DNA of 64,000 nucleotides, from contig WHVD01000262.1 in the NCBI GenBank assembly GCA_015178975.1, forward strand, positions 1 through 64,000, read 5' to 3'. Under the pieces are notes generated by a model, which saw only the letters and a list, made by a program, of their open reading frames with translations, was not told the origin of the DNA and made no database searches. Positions 54,263 through 64,000 of this stretch are shown piece by piece. The translations under genes and the position numbers were made by a program. The stretch's first letter is position 1. The number at the start of each line of letters is the position of its first letter. Source of the DNA: Hysterangium stoloniferum (lineage: Eukaryota > Basidiomycota > Agaricomycetes > Hysterangiales > Hysterangiaceae).

Positions 54263-57200
54263 CTAAGTCCTTATACCCATTCCATCACGGCAAAATTGAA
54301 CCTTGGGAGTAGATAGAGGCTTGGTTAGAATATCTGCAATTTGTTCTGCAGTAGGAATATAGGAAGGAGCAATACACTTGGCATTTACAGCATCCCTAAG
54401 CCAATAGTAGCGCAGGTCAAGATGTTTCATCCTTCCATGATGCTCAGGGTTCTTAGCAACACTGATGGCAGACTGGTTGTCAATGTGTAGAGTGGAGGGT
54501 TGATCAACTTGGTAGCCAAATTCACCTAGGATTTGCCGCATCCAGGCAATCTCCTTGCCAGCTTCTACAGCAGAGACAAATTCTGCTTCAGTTGTAGAAA
54601 GTGTGACAATACTTTGCAGTTTACTACTCCAGCCAATAGCACCTCCAGCCATCATAGTCACATAACCCCCAGTGGATCTTCCAGAATCAATACAATCACC
54701 ATGAGCAGCATCAGTGTATGTGGTGAATAATTCAGAGCCACATTTGCCAGAGTAATGCAACTTGTAATCCAGTGTACCTTTTAGGTATCTGAACAAGTGC
54801 TTCACTGCTGTCCAATGCTTTGGTCCAGGATTGCCATTAAAACGTGCCAAGTAGGACACAGTATAAGCAATATCTGGACGGGTCATAGTAGCCAGATATT
54901 GTAAAGACCCAACAGCACTGAGATAAGGAACACTACGCATGAAATCCACCTCTGCAGCATTCTCAGGACCCATTTCTTTGGAAAGAGATGTACCAGGTGT
55001 CATAGGTGTGAGAACTGGATGACAGTCAGACATGTTATAACGCTCAAGCATGTTGAGGATAAACTGTCGCTGATCAAGAGTAAGGAGACGCTTAGAGCGA
55101 TCTCTGCCAACTCCCACACCAAGTAAATAAACAGTGGGTCCAAGATCACGGCATTTGAAATGCAGGGACAATTGCTTGACAGCTTTGTCAATGGCAAGAG
55201 TGGACTTGGATGCAAATGTAATATCATCAATGTAAATGGGTACAAAGATCTTGACCTCTCCATTTGAATAAATGTAAACAGAGGTATCAGATTCAATTCG
55301 TTTGAACTCCATTTCAGTAAGTGCACCATGTAATTTGATGTTCCATTGACGAGATCCCTGCTTGAGACCATAAAGTGATTTCAAGAGTCTGAGAACCTTA
55401 TTAGGACCTCCTTGATGGAAGCCTTCAGGTTGTCTCATATAAATTGTCTCATCAAGGTCACCATGAGTGAAAGCGGCAGAAATATCAACAGAGCGCAAGT
55501 CCATGTCTTCAATGGCAGCTAGGGCCAGAATCAAACGCAGAGTGGCAGGTCTAAAAGTAGGTGCAAACACTTCATTATAGTCAATGCCAGGACGTTGTGA
55601 GTATCCTTTGGCAACAAGACGAGCTTTATAACGCTCAATTGTGCCATCTGCATTGTGTTTGACTTTAAATACCCAACCAGAACCAATTGCCTTTGCACCA
55701 ACTGGAAGATCAACAAGTTCCCATGTCTTGTTCTCTACCAGTGTACTATACTCTGCATTGATAGCTTCTTGCCATTTATCTGCATCATCACCTTTCATAG
55801 CCTGCTTGTAGTTTTGTGGATCAGCAGTTGAAGCTGTTCCAACAAACTGTACTTCCTCATAATCAATGTCTTCATCATCATCTTCAGCTAGAGCTGGAGC
55901 TGGTTGTACCTTCCACCATTCACCAGGTTGCTTTGGAACACGCTGAGAGCGACGAAGCTGTGGTTCTGGTGCAGGTGGAGGAGGTAGTTGAATGGGTTCA
56001 GGAAGTGCAGGAATCTGAGCAGGAGGTGCAGGAATCTGAACAGGAGGTGCAGGAATATAAGCAGGAGGTGCAGGAATATGAGTAGGAGGGACAGAAATAT
56101 CATTATCCCCCTCTACTTCTGGCACAAATAAAGGAATGTCAGAGTTTGGTATATTTGGGAAAAGCCTAATATTAGGCATTGGTCCAGTAGTAGATAGACC
56201 AGGAAAATGGCGTTCATCAAATACAGCCCGTTCAGAAATGATAAACTTCTTTGTAACAGGGTTGTAGAATTGCCAACCTTTGTATCCCACAGGATAGCCT
56301 AGAAAGAGGCATTTCTCCATGTGCGACTGAAGTGACTTCCTTTTGTCCTTTTGAATGTAAACATAGGCAGTACACCCCCACACTCGCAAGTTGCTCACAT
56401 CTGGTTTCTGCTTGTACCATTGCTCATAGGGTGTAGTTTTAGGCAATGGTGCAGTAGGCAGACGATTCCATACATAGACATAAGATGTCACAGCATGGTT
56501 CCAGAAAGAAGCAGGCATACGCGCCTCATGCATCATGGCAGTGACATGATCAGCCATAGTGCGATTGGCTCTTTCTGCAACTCCATTCTGTTGAGGGCGA
56601 TTGCGAGTAGTATGGCGGCGTACTATTCCACATTCATCTGTAAACTTGATAAAGGCATTTGACATATACTCCCCCCCTTTGTCATCCTGTAGAGCTTTGA
56701 CCTTGCAACCCAGAAGATTCTCAGCATAAGCTTTGTATCTCCTGAATGCTTCAAATGCATCACTCTTCCGTTTCAAGAACAGAACAGCTCGCAACTTGGT
56801 GCAATCATCAATAAAGGTTATCCAGTAGTGGTAACCCTCAGTTGTTTGCACAGGAAGTGGTCCATGTAGATCACTATGAATAAGTTCAAGTGGTGTCTGA
56901 GAATGACTTGGTGAGATAGGGAATGGACTAGCAGTCATTTTGCCAGCAAGGCAAGGTTCACAGATAGGATCAGGTTGTTCCTTTGAGTCAAGGTTTAAGC
57001 CAACCACCAATCCTTCTCTGATCATCTTCTGGACATCAGCATAGCTGTGGTGTCCAAGACGGCGATGCCAGAGATTGATATCAAAGGGAAGGGTGGAGAC
57101 AGCACCAGCTTGCTCAATAATAGGTGCAGTGACACCATTGAGGATACCTGCATTCTGTGCAGTAACTCTGGCTGTAAACATAGTCTGTCCAGAGTGTTTG

Positions 57201-58390
57201 AAATGCATTGTTGTTCGATCAATGTGTATGAGTAATCCTTTGTGCCTTGTGAGATAAAGACAAGACAGTAGGTTACTGTGCAGTTGTGGTACATGCAAAA
57301 CTCTTGTAAGCTCCACAGATCGCGATTTCCTTCCATTTATAACTGGGTTGAATACCACAGAACCAACTCCTGCAGAGTAGATAACAGTGTGATCTGCTAA
57401 CTTGATTGGGACACATAATGGTGTGTAGTTACGCAGCCAATGACTATGAGGAGTCATATGACTACTAGCACCTGTATCAGCAAGCCAATCATAGTCAGAA
57501 CCATTCTGCAGGGTGGAGGAATCGGATGAGGAGAAAGCAAGTGCATTTCCAGTATATTCAACATTGTTCTGAGACATTGTCTTCTGAGGCCTATTTGGCT
57601 TCTTCTTCCCTTTAGCACGATTGGTAAGGACACTCTCCTGTGCTTCCTGCTGCTTCTTAATGAAGCGATGACACTTGTCCATAGTATGGTTGGTCATAGA
57701 GCAGAAAGTACATTTGAGAAATGCAGTGGATGCATTGCCCTTTACAGTAAGTGCAGATGCAACTGCAGGAGCTTGTGAAGCCCGATGACGGCGTTGTGAC
57801 TCTTCTGTGACAAAAGCTTGTTGGATAGTAGCCTTGTCCAGCTTGTCCATCAGAAGGAGAGAAGAGGCAAAGTTGTCAAACTGCTCAGGAAGTGCCCTGA
57901 TCATTGCCATTGATGCAAGTTCCTCATCAAGTTTGGCAAGATCAAAATTCAATGGGCGCAGATCCTGGATGGCACGGATGGCTAGATCCACCCGATTCAT
58001 CAGAGTTTGCAAATTCTCATTCTCTTCCTTTCTGATGGAGAAGAGATCATCATACGCATTGAAGCGCATGCCAGGGCGCTTCTGCAAGTGTACATCACAC
58101 AGACTGGTCCACATCTTGACCGGATCACCCTCAATCCCTTTAAGATGAATCTTTTGATCATCCTCAACACTCAAGTACATCCAACCTGCTGCTTTGTCTA
58201 ACTTGAGAGCCCAAGCATCAAATGCAGTTTGCTGAGCCTCTGTGGGAGATGAGGATAGTGCAGGTGCAATGGAGGTGGCCTCAACAATGCGCCAGACACC
58301 CTGGGCACGAAGCCAAGCCTGCATCTCACCAGACCAGGTGTTGTAGTTATGAGAGTTGAGTTTAGGGAATTGGGGGATGGAAGATGACAT
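54263..58390 (-). CDS. CoB-1 Gag-Pol polyprotein (Ty1/Copia)
   Basis: 1375 codons, one frame. The start is taken at ATG 58390 (MSSSIPQFPKLNSHNYNTW), where other copies also begin. Approximate residues: 1-225 Gag with Copia-type capsid (YNTWSGEMQAWLRAQGVWRI, DKATIQQAFVTEESQRR); 230-245 zinc knuckle CTFCSMTNHTMDKCH; 300-315 protease WLADTGASSHMTPH; 435-490 GAG-pre-integrase HHCC domain (LWHRRLGHHSYADV, CEPCLAGK); 500-640 integrase core with D, D, E residues (HSDLHG, DDKGGEYM, NGVAERANRT); 780-860 proline-rich linker; 890-1130 RT with YIDDITFAS; 1200-1360 RNase H (YTDAAHGDCIDSGRSTGGY, TTEAEFVSAVEAGKEIAW, DNQSAISVAKNPEHHG) and ADILTKPL near the end. The domain order PR-INT-RT-RH defines Copia. 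Confidence 0.96.
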   Translation of the reverse strand: MSSSIPQFPKLNSHNYNTWSGEMQAWLRAQGVWRIVEATSIAPALSSSPTEAQQTAFDAWALKLDKAAGWMYLSVEDDQKIHLKGIEGDPVKMWTSLCDVHLQKRPGMRFNAYDDLFSIRKEENENLQTLMNRVDLAIRAIQDLRPLNFDLAKLDEELASMAMIRALPEQFDNFASSLLLMDKLDKATIQQAFVTEESQRRHRASQAPAVASALTVKGNASTAFLKCTFCSMTNHTMDKCHRFIKKQQEAQESVLTNRAKGKKKPNRPQKTMSQNNVEYTGNALAFSSSDSSTLQNGSDYDWLADTGASSHMTPHSHWLRNYTPLCVPIKLADHTVIYSAGVGSVVFNPVINGRKSRSVELTRVLHVPQLHSNLLSCLYLTRHKGLLIHIDRTTMHFKHSGQTMFTARVTAQNAGILNGVTAPIIEQAGAVSTLPFDINLWHRRLGHHSYADVQKMIREGLVVGLNLDSKEQPDPICEPCLAGKMTASPFPISPSHSQTPLELIHSDLHGPLPVQTTEGYHYWITFIDDCTKLRAVLFLKRKSDAFEAFRRYKAYAENLLGCKVKALQDDKGGEYMSNAFIKFTDECGIVRRHTTRNRPQQNGVAERANRTMADHVTAMMHEARMPASFWNHAVTSYVYVWNRLPTAPLPKTTPYEQWYKQKPDVSNLRVWGCTAYVYIQKDKRKSLQSHMEKCLFLGYPVGYKGWQFYNPVTKKFIISERAVFDERHFPGLSTTGPMPNIRLFPNIPNSDIPLFVPEVEGDNDISVPPTHIPAPPAYIPAPPVQIPAPPAQIPALPEPIQLPPPPAPEPQLRRSQRVPKQPGEWWKVQPAPALAEDDDEDIDYEEVQFVGTASTADPQNYKQAMKGDDADKWQEAINAEYSTLVENKTWELVDLPVGAKAIGSGWVFKVKHNADGTIERYKARLVAKGYSQRPGIDYNEVFAPTFRPATLRLILALAAIEDMDLRSVDISAAFTHGDLDETIYMRQPEGFHQGGPNKVLRLLKSLYGLKQGSRQWNIKLHGALTEMEFKRIESDTSVYIYSNGEVKIFVPIYIDDITFASKSTLAIDKAVKQLSLHFKCRDLGPTVYLLGVGVGRDRSKRLLTLDQRQFILNMLERYNMSDCHPVLTPMTPGTSLSKEMGPENAAEVDFMRSVPYLSAVGSLQYLATMTRPDIAYTVSYLARFNGNPGPKHWTAVKHLFRYLKGTLDYKLHYSGKCGSELFTTYTDAAHGDCIDSGRSTGGYVTMMAGGAIGWSSKLQSIVTLSTTEAEFVSAVEAGKEIAWMRQILGEFGYQVDQPSTLHIDNQSAISVAKNPEHHGRMKHLDLRYYWLRDAVNAKCIAPSYIPTAEQIADILTKPLSTPKVQFCRDGMGIRT

Positions 58391-58619
58391 TGTAGTATAC
58401 ACAGAGCAAACTCGCAAAGAAGTTCAGAAAAAAGGTATTTAACTCGAGGTCCAGACGGTAGTCTCGAGGGAAACTCAGCCTTAGTGGCGTACAAGTTCCT
58501 CCCTACTAGCAACAGCAATAAGGCTGGGCCTGGCAGGGGAATATAAAAGTATAGGCTGAAACTTACTCAAAAGAAGCGAGTTTGCAAAACGTTATACTGT
58601 ACTAGAGCGCTTAGAGCGC

Positions 58620-58632
58620 GGGGCCCATAACC
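58620..58632 (-). other. CoB-1 primer binding site (half initiator tRNA-Met)
   Basis: The minus strand reads GGTTATGGGCCCC directly after the 5' LTR, complementary to the initiator tRNA-Met anticodon stem-loop. The following GCGCT...AGCGC could extend pairing with the tRNA or form a hairpin. Confidence 0.85.
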
Positions 58633-58981
58633 TGTTAAATGTGACCTGTGACTTACTGTGACACGTGACACACACAAGTCTGAGGAAAGTTGTTACTATT
58701 CAGGTCACTAACTACAAGCTTATATATGTTATACATCAGTAGGCTTGTCAGCTGTCATAAGTGACAGCTGGTTGACAGCTGGTTGACAGCTGTCATAAGT
58801 GACAGCTGATTGACAGCTTGAATGGAAACTGACAGCTGATTGACAGCTGGAATACAAAGTGACAGCTGATTGACAGCTGTCATGGGAAATGAACTGGGAA
58901 TACCCTGGAACATGCTGGAAGCTTCTAGAAGGTTCTAGAAGGTTCCAGAAGGTTTTGGAGACAGTGGAGGCAGTTTTAACA
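58633..58981 (-). repeat. CoB-1 5' LTR A
   Basis: 349 bp. The heat-shock-element array is at 58898-58950 on the minus strand, upstream of the TATA-like box. Confidence 0.95.
58898..58950 (-). promoter_or_regulatory. Heat-shock-element array in the CoB-1 5' LTR
   Basis: GAA and TTC units in 5-bp register across 53 bases (GAA 58898, GAA 58908, then alternating GAA/TTC units from 58918 to 58950). Same array as at 106-158, in the promoter position of the youngest element. Confidence 0.7.
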
Positions 58982-60745
58982 CCTCCTGCTCAGATTCCTG
59001 CACTTCCTGAACCCATTCAACTACCTCCTCCACCTGCACCAGAACCACAGCTTCGTCGCTCTCAGCGTGTTCCAAAGCAACCTGGTGAATGGTGGAAGGT
59101 ACAACCAGCTCCAGCTCTAGCTGAAGATGATGATGAGGACATTGATTATGAGGAAGTACAGTTTGTTGGAACAGCTTCAACTGCTGATCCACAAAACTAC
59201 AAGCAGGCTATGAAAGGTGATGATGCAGATAAATGGCAAGAGGCTATAAATGCAGAGTACAATACACTGGTAGAAAACAAGACATGGGAACTTGTTGACC
59301 TCCCAGTTGGTGCAAAGGCAATTGGTTCGGGTTGGGTGTTTAAAGTCAAACACAATGCAGATGGCACCATTGAGCGTTATAAAGCTCGTCTTGTTGCCAA
59401 AGGATACTCACAACGTCCTGGCATTGACTACAATGAAGTGTTTGCACCTACTTTTAGACCTGCCACTCTGCGTTTGATTCTGGCCCTAGCTGCCATTGAA
59501 GACATGGACTTGCGCTCTGTTGACATTTCTGCTGCTTTCACCCATGGTGACCTTGATGAGACAATCTATATGAGACAACCTGAAGGCTTCCATCAAGGAG
59601 GTCCTAATACGGTTCTCAGACTCTTGAAATCACTTTATGGTCTCAAGCAGGGATCTCGTCAATGGAACATCAAGTTACATGGTGCACTTACTGAAATGGA
59701 GTTCAAACGAATTGAATCTGATACCTCTGTTTACATTTATTCAAATGGAGAGGTGAAGATCTTTGTACCCATTTACATTGATGATATTACATTTGCATCC
59801 AAGTCCACTCTTGCCATTGACAAAGCTGTCAAGCAATTGTCCCTGCATTTCAAATGCCGTGATCTTGGACCCACTGTTTATTTACTTGGTGTAGGAGTTG
59901 GCAGAGATCGCTCTAAGCGTCTCCTTACTCTTGATCAGCGACAATTTATTCTCAACATGCTTGAGCGTTATAACATGTCTGACTGTCATCCAGTTCTCAC
60001 ACCTATGACACCTGGTACATCTCTTTCCAAAGAAATGGGTCCTGAGAATGCTGCAGAGGTGGATTTCATGCATAGTGTTCCTTATCTCAGTGCTGTTGGG
60101 TCTTTACAATACCTGGCTACTATGACCCGTCCAGATATTGCTTATACTGTGTCCTACTTGGCACGTTTTAATTGCAATCCTGGACCAAAGCATTGGACAG
60201 CAGTGAAGCACTTGTTCAGATACCTAAAAGGTACACTGGATTACAAGTTGCATTACTCTGGTAAATGTGGCTCTGAATTATTCACCACATACACTGATGC
60301 TGCTCATGGTGATTGTATTGATTCTGGAAGATCCACTGGGGGTTATGTGACTATGATGGCTGGAGGTGCTATTGGCTGGAGTAGTAAACTGCAAAGTATT
60401 GTCACACTTTCTACAACTGAAGCAGAATTTGTCTCTGCTGTAGAAGCTGGCAAGGAGATTGCCTGGATGCGGCAAATCCTAGGTGAATTTGGCTACCAAG
60501 TTGATCAACCCTCCACTCTACACATTGACAACCAGTCTGCCATCAGTGTTGCTAAGAACCCTGAGCATCATGGAAGGATGAAACATCTTGACCTGCGCTA
60601 CTATTGGCTTAGGGATGCTGTAAATGCCAAGTGTATTGCTCCTTCCTATGTTCCTACTGCAGAACAACTTGCAGATATTCTAACGAAACCTCTATCCACT
60701 CCAAAAGTTCAATTTTGTTGTGCTGGAATGGGTATAAGGACTTAG
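58982..60745 (+). pseudogene. CoB-2 RT and RNase H region
   Basis: Open coding stretch from the linker (PEPIQLPPPPAPEPQLRRSQ) through RT (WVFKVKHNADGTIERY, SVDISAAFTHGDLDE, YIDDITFAS) to RNase H (YTDAAHGDCIDSGRSTGGY) and ADILTKPL, nearly identical to CoB-1. It is separated from the first half of the element by the CoB-1 insertion. Confidence 0.9.
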
Positions 60746-60848
60746 TTTCTTGTTTTCTTTCTTACTCTCTGTAGTTTAGCAAAGTCTCTCTCTCTCTCTC
60801 TCTCTCTCTGTTTCTTTTTCTTTGGAGACATGTGAGATCAGGGGGGTC

Positions 60849-61186
60849 TGTTAAAACTGCCTCCACTGTCTCCAAAACCTTCTGGAACCTTCTAGAACCT
60901 TCTAGAAGCTTCCAGCATGTTCCAGGGTATTCCCAGATCATTTCCCATGACAGCTGTCAATCAGCTGTCACTTTGTATTCCAGCTGTCAATCAGCTGTCA
61001 GTTTCCATTCAAGCTGTCAATCAGCTGTCACTTATGACAGCTGTCAACCAGCTGTCACTTATGACAGCTGACAAGCCTACTGATGTATAACATATATAAG
61101 CTTGTAGTTAGTGACCTGAATAGTAACAACTTTCCTCAGACTTGTGTGTGTCATGTGTCACAGTAAGTCACAGGTCACATTTAACA
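60849..61186 (+). repeat. CoB-2 3' LTR A
   Basis: 338 bp, one AGCTGTCA repeat unit shorter than most copies. Preceded by the purine tract ATCAGGGGGGTC. Confidence 0.9.
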
Positions 61187-63182
61187 GCTTTCACCCATGG
61201 TGACCTTGATGAGACAATCTATATGAGACAACCTGAAGGCTTCCATCTGTTAGAAATGGGAAAATACAATATCTATATGTGACAAACTGTTATAAGACCC
61301 AGGCTTGCCATCAGTTATATAAGCTGTTATAAGAGCACAAGTTGGCATCATAAGTCCTTATATATATGTATATATAATCCATCATATAATACTAGACTAT
61401 AGGTCCAGTAGCTCAGTGGTTAAGAGTACCTGCATATAAAGCCAGGAGGTCCTTGGTTCAATCCCAGGCTGGGTCAATTCTTTTCTATGCCTTTAACAGG
61501 TTATGGGCCCCGTTCGCTTGGTGCGCTGCATAGGGTATAGACTAGATATTGATTTCAGGGGAAGTGTTAGAAATGGGAAAATACAATATCTATATGTGAC
61601 AAACTGTTATAAGACCCAGGCTTGCCATCAGTTATATAAGCTGTTATAAGAGCACAAGTTGGCATCATAAGTCCTTATATATATGTATATATAATCCATC
61701 ATATAATACTAGACTATAGGTCCAGTAGCTCAGTGGTTAAGAGTACCTGCATATAAAGCCAGGAGGTCCTTGGTTCAATCCCAGGCTGGGTCAATTCTTT
61801 TCTATGCCTTTAACACCATCAAGGAGGTCCTAATAAGGTTCTCAGACTCTTGAAATCACTTTATGGTCTCAAGCAGGGATCTCGTCAATGGAACATCAAG
61901 TTACATGGTGCACTTACTGAAATGGAGTTCAAACGAATTGAATCTGATACCTCTGTTTACATTTATTCAAATGGAGAGGTGAAGATCTTTGTACCCATTT
62001 ACATTGATGATATTACATTTGCATCCAAGTCCACTCTTGCCATTGACAAAGCTGTCAAGCAATTGTCCCTGCATTTCAAATGCCGTGATCTTGGACCCAC
62101 TGTTTATTTACTTGGTGTAGGAGTTGGCAGAGATCGCTCTAAGCGTCTCCTTACTCTTGATCAGCGACAATTTATTCTCAACATGCTTGAGCGTTATAAC
62201 ATGTCTGACTGTCATCCAGTTCTCACACCTATGACACCTGGTACATCTCTTTCCAAAGAAATGGGTCCTGAGAATGCTGCAGAGGTGGATTTCATGCATA
62301 GTGTTCCTTATCTCAGTGCTGTTGGGTCTTTACAATACCTGGCTACTATGACCCGTCCAGATATTGCTTATACTGTGTCCTACTTGGCACGTTTTAATTG
62401 CAATCCTGGACCCAAGCATTGGACAGCAGTGAAGCACTTGTTCAGATACCTAAAAGGTACACTGGATTACAAGTTGCATTACTCTGGTAAATGTGGCTCT
62501 GAATTATTCACCACATACACTGATGCTGCTCATGGTGATTGTATTGATTCTGGAAGATCCACTGGGGGTTATGTGACTATGATGGCTGGAGGTGCTATTG
62601 GCTGGAGTAGTAAACTGCAAAGTATTGTCACACTTTCTACAACTGAAGCAGAATTTGTCTCTGCTGTAGAAGCTGGCAAGGAGATTGCCTGGATGCGGCA
62701 AATCCTAGGTGAATTTGGCTACCAAGTTGATCAACCCTCCACTCTACACATTGACAACCAGTCTGCCATCAGTGTTGCTAAGAACCCTGAGCATCATGGA
62801 AGGATGAAACATCTTGACCTGCGCTACTATTGGCTTAGGGATGCTGTAAATGCCAAGTGTATTGCTCCTTCCTATATTCCTACTGCAGAACAAATTGCAG
62901 ATATTCTAACCAAGCCTCTATCTACTCCCAAGGTTCAATTTTGCCGTGATGGAATGGGTATAAGGACTTAGTTTCTTGTTTTCTTTCTTACTCTCTGTAG
63001 TTTAGCAAAGTCTCTCTCTCTGTCTCTCTCTCTGTTTCTTTTTCTTTGGAGACATGTGAGATCAGGGGGGTCTGTTAAAACTGCCTCCACTGTCTCCAAG
63101 ACCTTCTGGAACCTTCTAGAACCTTCTAGAAGCTTCCAGCATGTTCCAGAGTATTCCCAGTTCATTTCCCATGACAGCTGTC
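61187..63182 (+). mobile_element. CoB-3: 3' part of a CoB element
   Basis: Part of RT (61187-61247), a TRIM-B insertion, then RT and RNase H to 62971, the (CT)n stretch, purine tract and the first 110 bp of a 3' LTR A (63073-63182), cut by a TRIM-B at 63183. The 5' part is absent; CoB-2's LTR abuts it directly. The coding sequence is nearly identical to CoB-2. Incomplete. Confidence 0.85.
61248..61815 (+). mobile_element. TRIM-B, complete, very young copy
   Basis: LTRs 61248-61498 and 61565-61815 look identical and share a private variant in the D arm (GAGTACC). Internal 61499-61564 (66 bp) begins GGTTATGGGCCCC. Perfect duplication CCATC (61243-61247, 61816-61820). Inserted into the RT region of CoB-3. 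Confidence 0.95.
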
Positions 63183-63752
63183 TGTTAGAAATGGGAAAAT
63201 ACAATATCTATATGTGACAGACTGTTATAAGACCCAGGTTTGCCATCAGTTATATAAACTGTTATAAGAGCACAAGTTGGCAACATAAGTCCTTATATAT
63301 ATGTATATATAATCCATCATATAATACTAGACTATAGGTCCAGTAGCTCAGTGGTTAAGAGCACCTGCATATAAAGCCAGGAGGTCCTTGGTTCAATCCC
63401 AGGCTGGGTCAATTCTTTTCTATACCTTTAACAGGTTATGGGCCCCGTGAGCTTGGTGCGCTGCATAGGGTATAGACTAGATATTGATTTCAGGGGAAGT
63501 GTTAGAAATGGGAAAATACAATATCTATATGTGACAGACTGTTATAAGACCCAGGTTTGCCATCAGTTATATAAACTGTTATAAGAGCACAAGTTGGCAA
63601 CATAAGTCCTTATATATATATATATATATAATCCATCATATAATACTAGACTATAGGTCCAGTAGCTCAGTGGTTAAAAGCACCTGCATATAAAGCCAGG
63701 AGGTCCTTGGTTCAATCCTAGGCTGGGTCAATTCTTTTCTATGTCTTTAACA
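63183..63752 (+). mobile_element. TRIM-B, complete two-LTR copy
   Basis: LTRs 63183-63433 and 63500-63752, internal 63434-63499. The second LTR has a longer TA run. Flanks CTGTC and GATAT do not match: the left side is an LTR A and the right side the end of an LTR E. Confidence 0.9.
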
Positions 63753-63799
63753 GATATTCTTCGTATATAGAACGGTTAGAACTTCCACCACTCTTCATA
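63753..63799 (+). repeat. Terminal piece of an LTR E-type repeat
   Basis: 47 bases matching the last part of LTR E (TTCGTATATAGAACGGTTAG ... CACTCTTCA). The rest of the LTR is absent at the TRIM-B border. Confidence 0.8.
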
Positions 63800-64000
63800 C
63801 TGATGATTCAAAACCATTTAGAGTTGAAGCTGACTCATCAGATTATGCCACTGGAGCAGTCCTCTCACAACAGCTGGATGATGGAAAGTGGCATCCTGTT
63901 GCCTTTTACTCAAAAAGCCTGTCAGCTGTTGAATGCAATTATAAGATCCATGACAAAGAGATGCTGGCAGTGATTCGTGCCTTTGATGAGTGGAGACATT
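63800..64000 (+). pseudogene. GyD-type element, RNase H region, cut by window end
   Basis: Plus-strand coding sequence matching GyD RNase H (FRVEADSSDYATGAVLSQQL, KEMLAVIRAFDEW) at near identity. It continues past the window, so this is a second GyD copy in the opposite orientation. Confidence 0.85.

Larger units (their letters stand above)
53819..58981 (-). mobile_element. CoB-1: whole-looking, very young Ty1/Copia element, 5.2 kb
   Basis: Two LTR A copies (53819-54167 as 3' LTR, 58633-58981 as 5' LTR) look identical by eye and are flanked by a perfect duplication CCTCC (53814-53818, 58982-58986). Primer binding site at 58620-58632 (minus strand GGTTATGGGCCCC), purine tract beside the 3' LTR (GATCAGGGGGGTC), one long Gag-Pol frame. 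It lies inside CoB-2 in the opposite orientation. Everything visible suggests a recent insertion. Confidence 0.96.
51447..61186 (+). mobile_element. CoB-2: plus-strand CoB element split by CoB-1
   Basis: 5' LTR A 51447-51795, primer binding site 51796-51808, gag-to-linker region to 53818, then the CoB-1 insertion (53819-58981, TSD CCTCC), then RT and RNase H (58987-60745), purine tract and 3' LTR A 60849-61186. Its outer flanks (CCATG in CoA-2, GCTTT in CoB-3) do not match. It belongs to a shorter CoB length class, also seen in CoB-7. Interrupted by the insertion. Confidence 0.88.

Overview
The window is a 64-kb block of nested LTR retrotransposons with no host gene that I can recognise. The element families (chromodomain Ty3/Gypsy elements, Ty1/Copia elements with one long Gag-Pol frame, many 5-bp target-site duplications) and the absence of bacterial features point to a filamentous fungus, most likely a repeat-rich basidiomycete (Agaricomycetes). 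That assignment is an inference from element type, not from a marker gene. The family names used here (GyA-GyD, CoA-CoC, LTRs A-M, TRIM-B) are my own working labels.

Left half (1-33384): the oldest layer is GyB, a large minus-strand Gypsy element whose 5' LTR is at 32703-33384 and whose body runs leftward to about 2809. GyC (minus strand, 1-2808) lies across its far end. GyB has been split by GyA (4764-16526, plus strand, 11.8 kb, TSD GCGAG), GyD (24951-31489, minus strand, 6.5 kb, TSD GGCGG), a solo LTR at 17725-18198 (TSD GTAGG), an unknown solo LTR at 3502-4228, a solo TRIM LTR at 19972-20218 and a three-LTR tandem TRIM at 21455-22343 (TSD CCATA). GyD itself carries a solo LTR (27902-28544, TSD GGAAA). 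GyA, GyB and GyC share a non-standard coding region (ORF1) upstream of gag. GyA and GyB also have proline-rich coding regions after the chromodomain.

Middle (33385-35866): a small DNA-transposon-like unit with about 28-bp terminal inverted repeats, a probable solo LTR, and a fragment of a GyA-like element.

Right half (35867-64000): a thicket of two Copia families. CoA has LTR C (305 bp); CoB has LTR A (338-349 bp). They have inserted repeatedly into one another and into themselves. CoB-1 (53819-58981, minus strand) looks whole: its LTRs appear identical by eye, its TSD is perfect (CCTCC), and it has one uninterrupted 1375-codon Gag-Pol frame. It sits inside another CoB copy. The window ends in a second GyD-type element (63800-64000, plus strand).

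The most unusual material is a miniature LTR element, TRIM-B. It has 251-bp LTRs and an internal region of only 66-67 bp. Each LTR contains a complete tRNA-like unit (acceptor-stem pairing, A box, B box, T-run terminator). A second, unrelated 244-bp LTR (M) carries a different tRNA-like unit at the same relative place. One insertion (49303-49968) has a CoB LTR at one end and a TRIM-B LTR at the other, yet is bounded by a perfect TSD. TRIM-B, CoA and CoB all carry the same GGTTATGGGCCCC primer-binding site, which is complementary to the anticodon stem-loop of initiator tRNA-Met. This suggests that the Copia elements drive the TRIM. LTR A also carries a long, nearly perfect heat-shock-element array.
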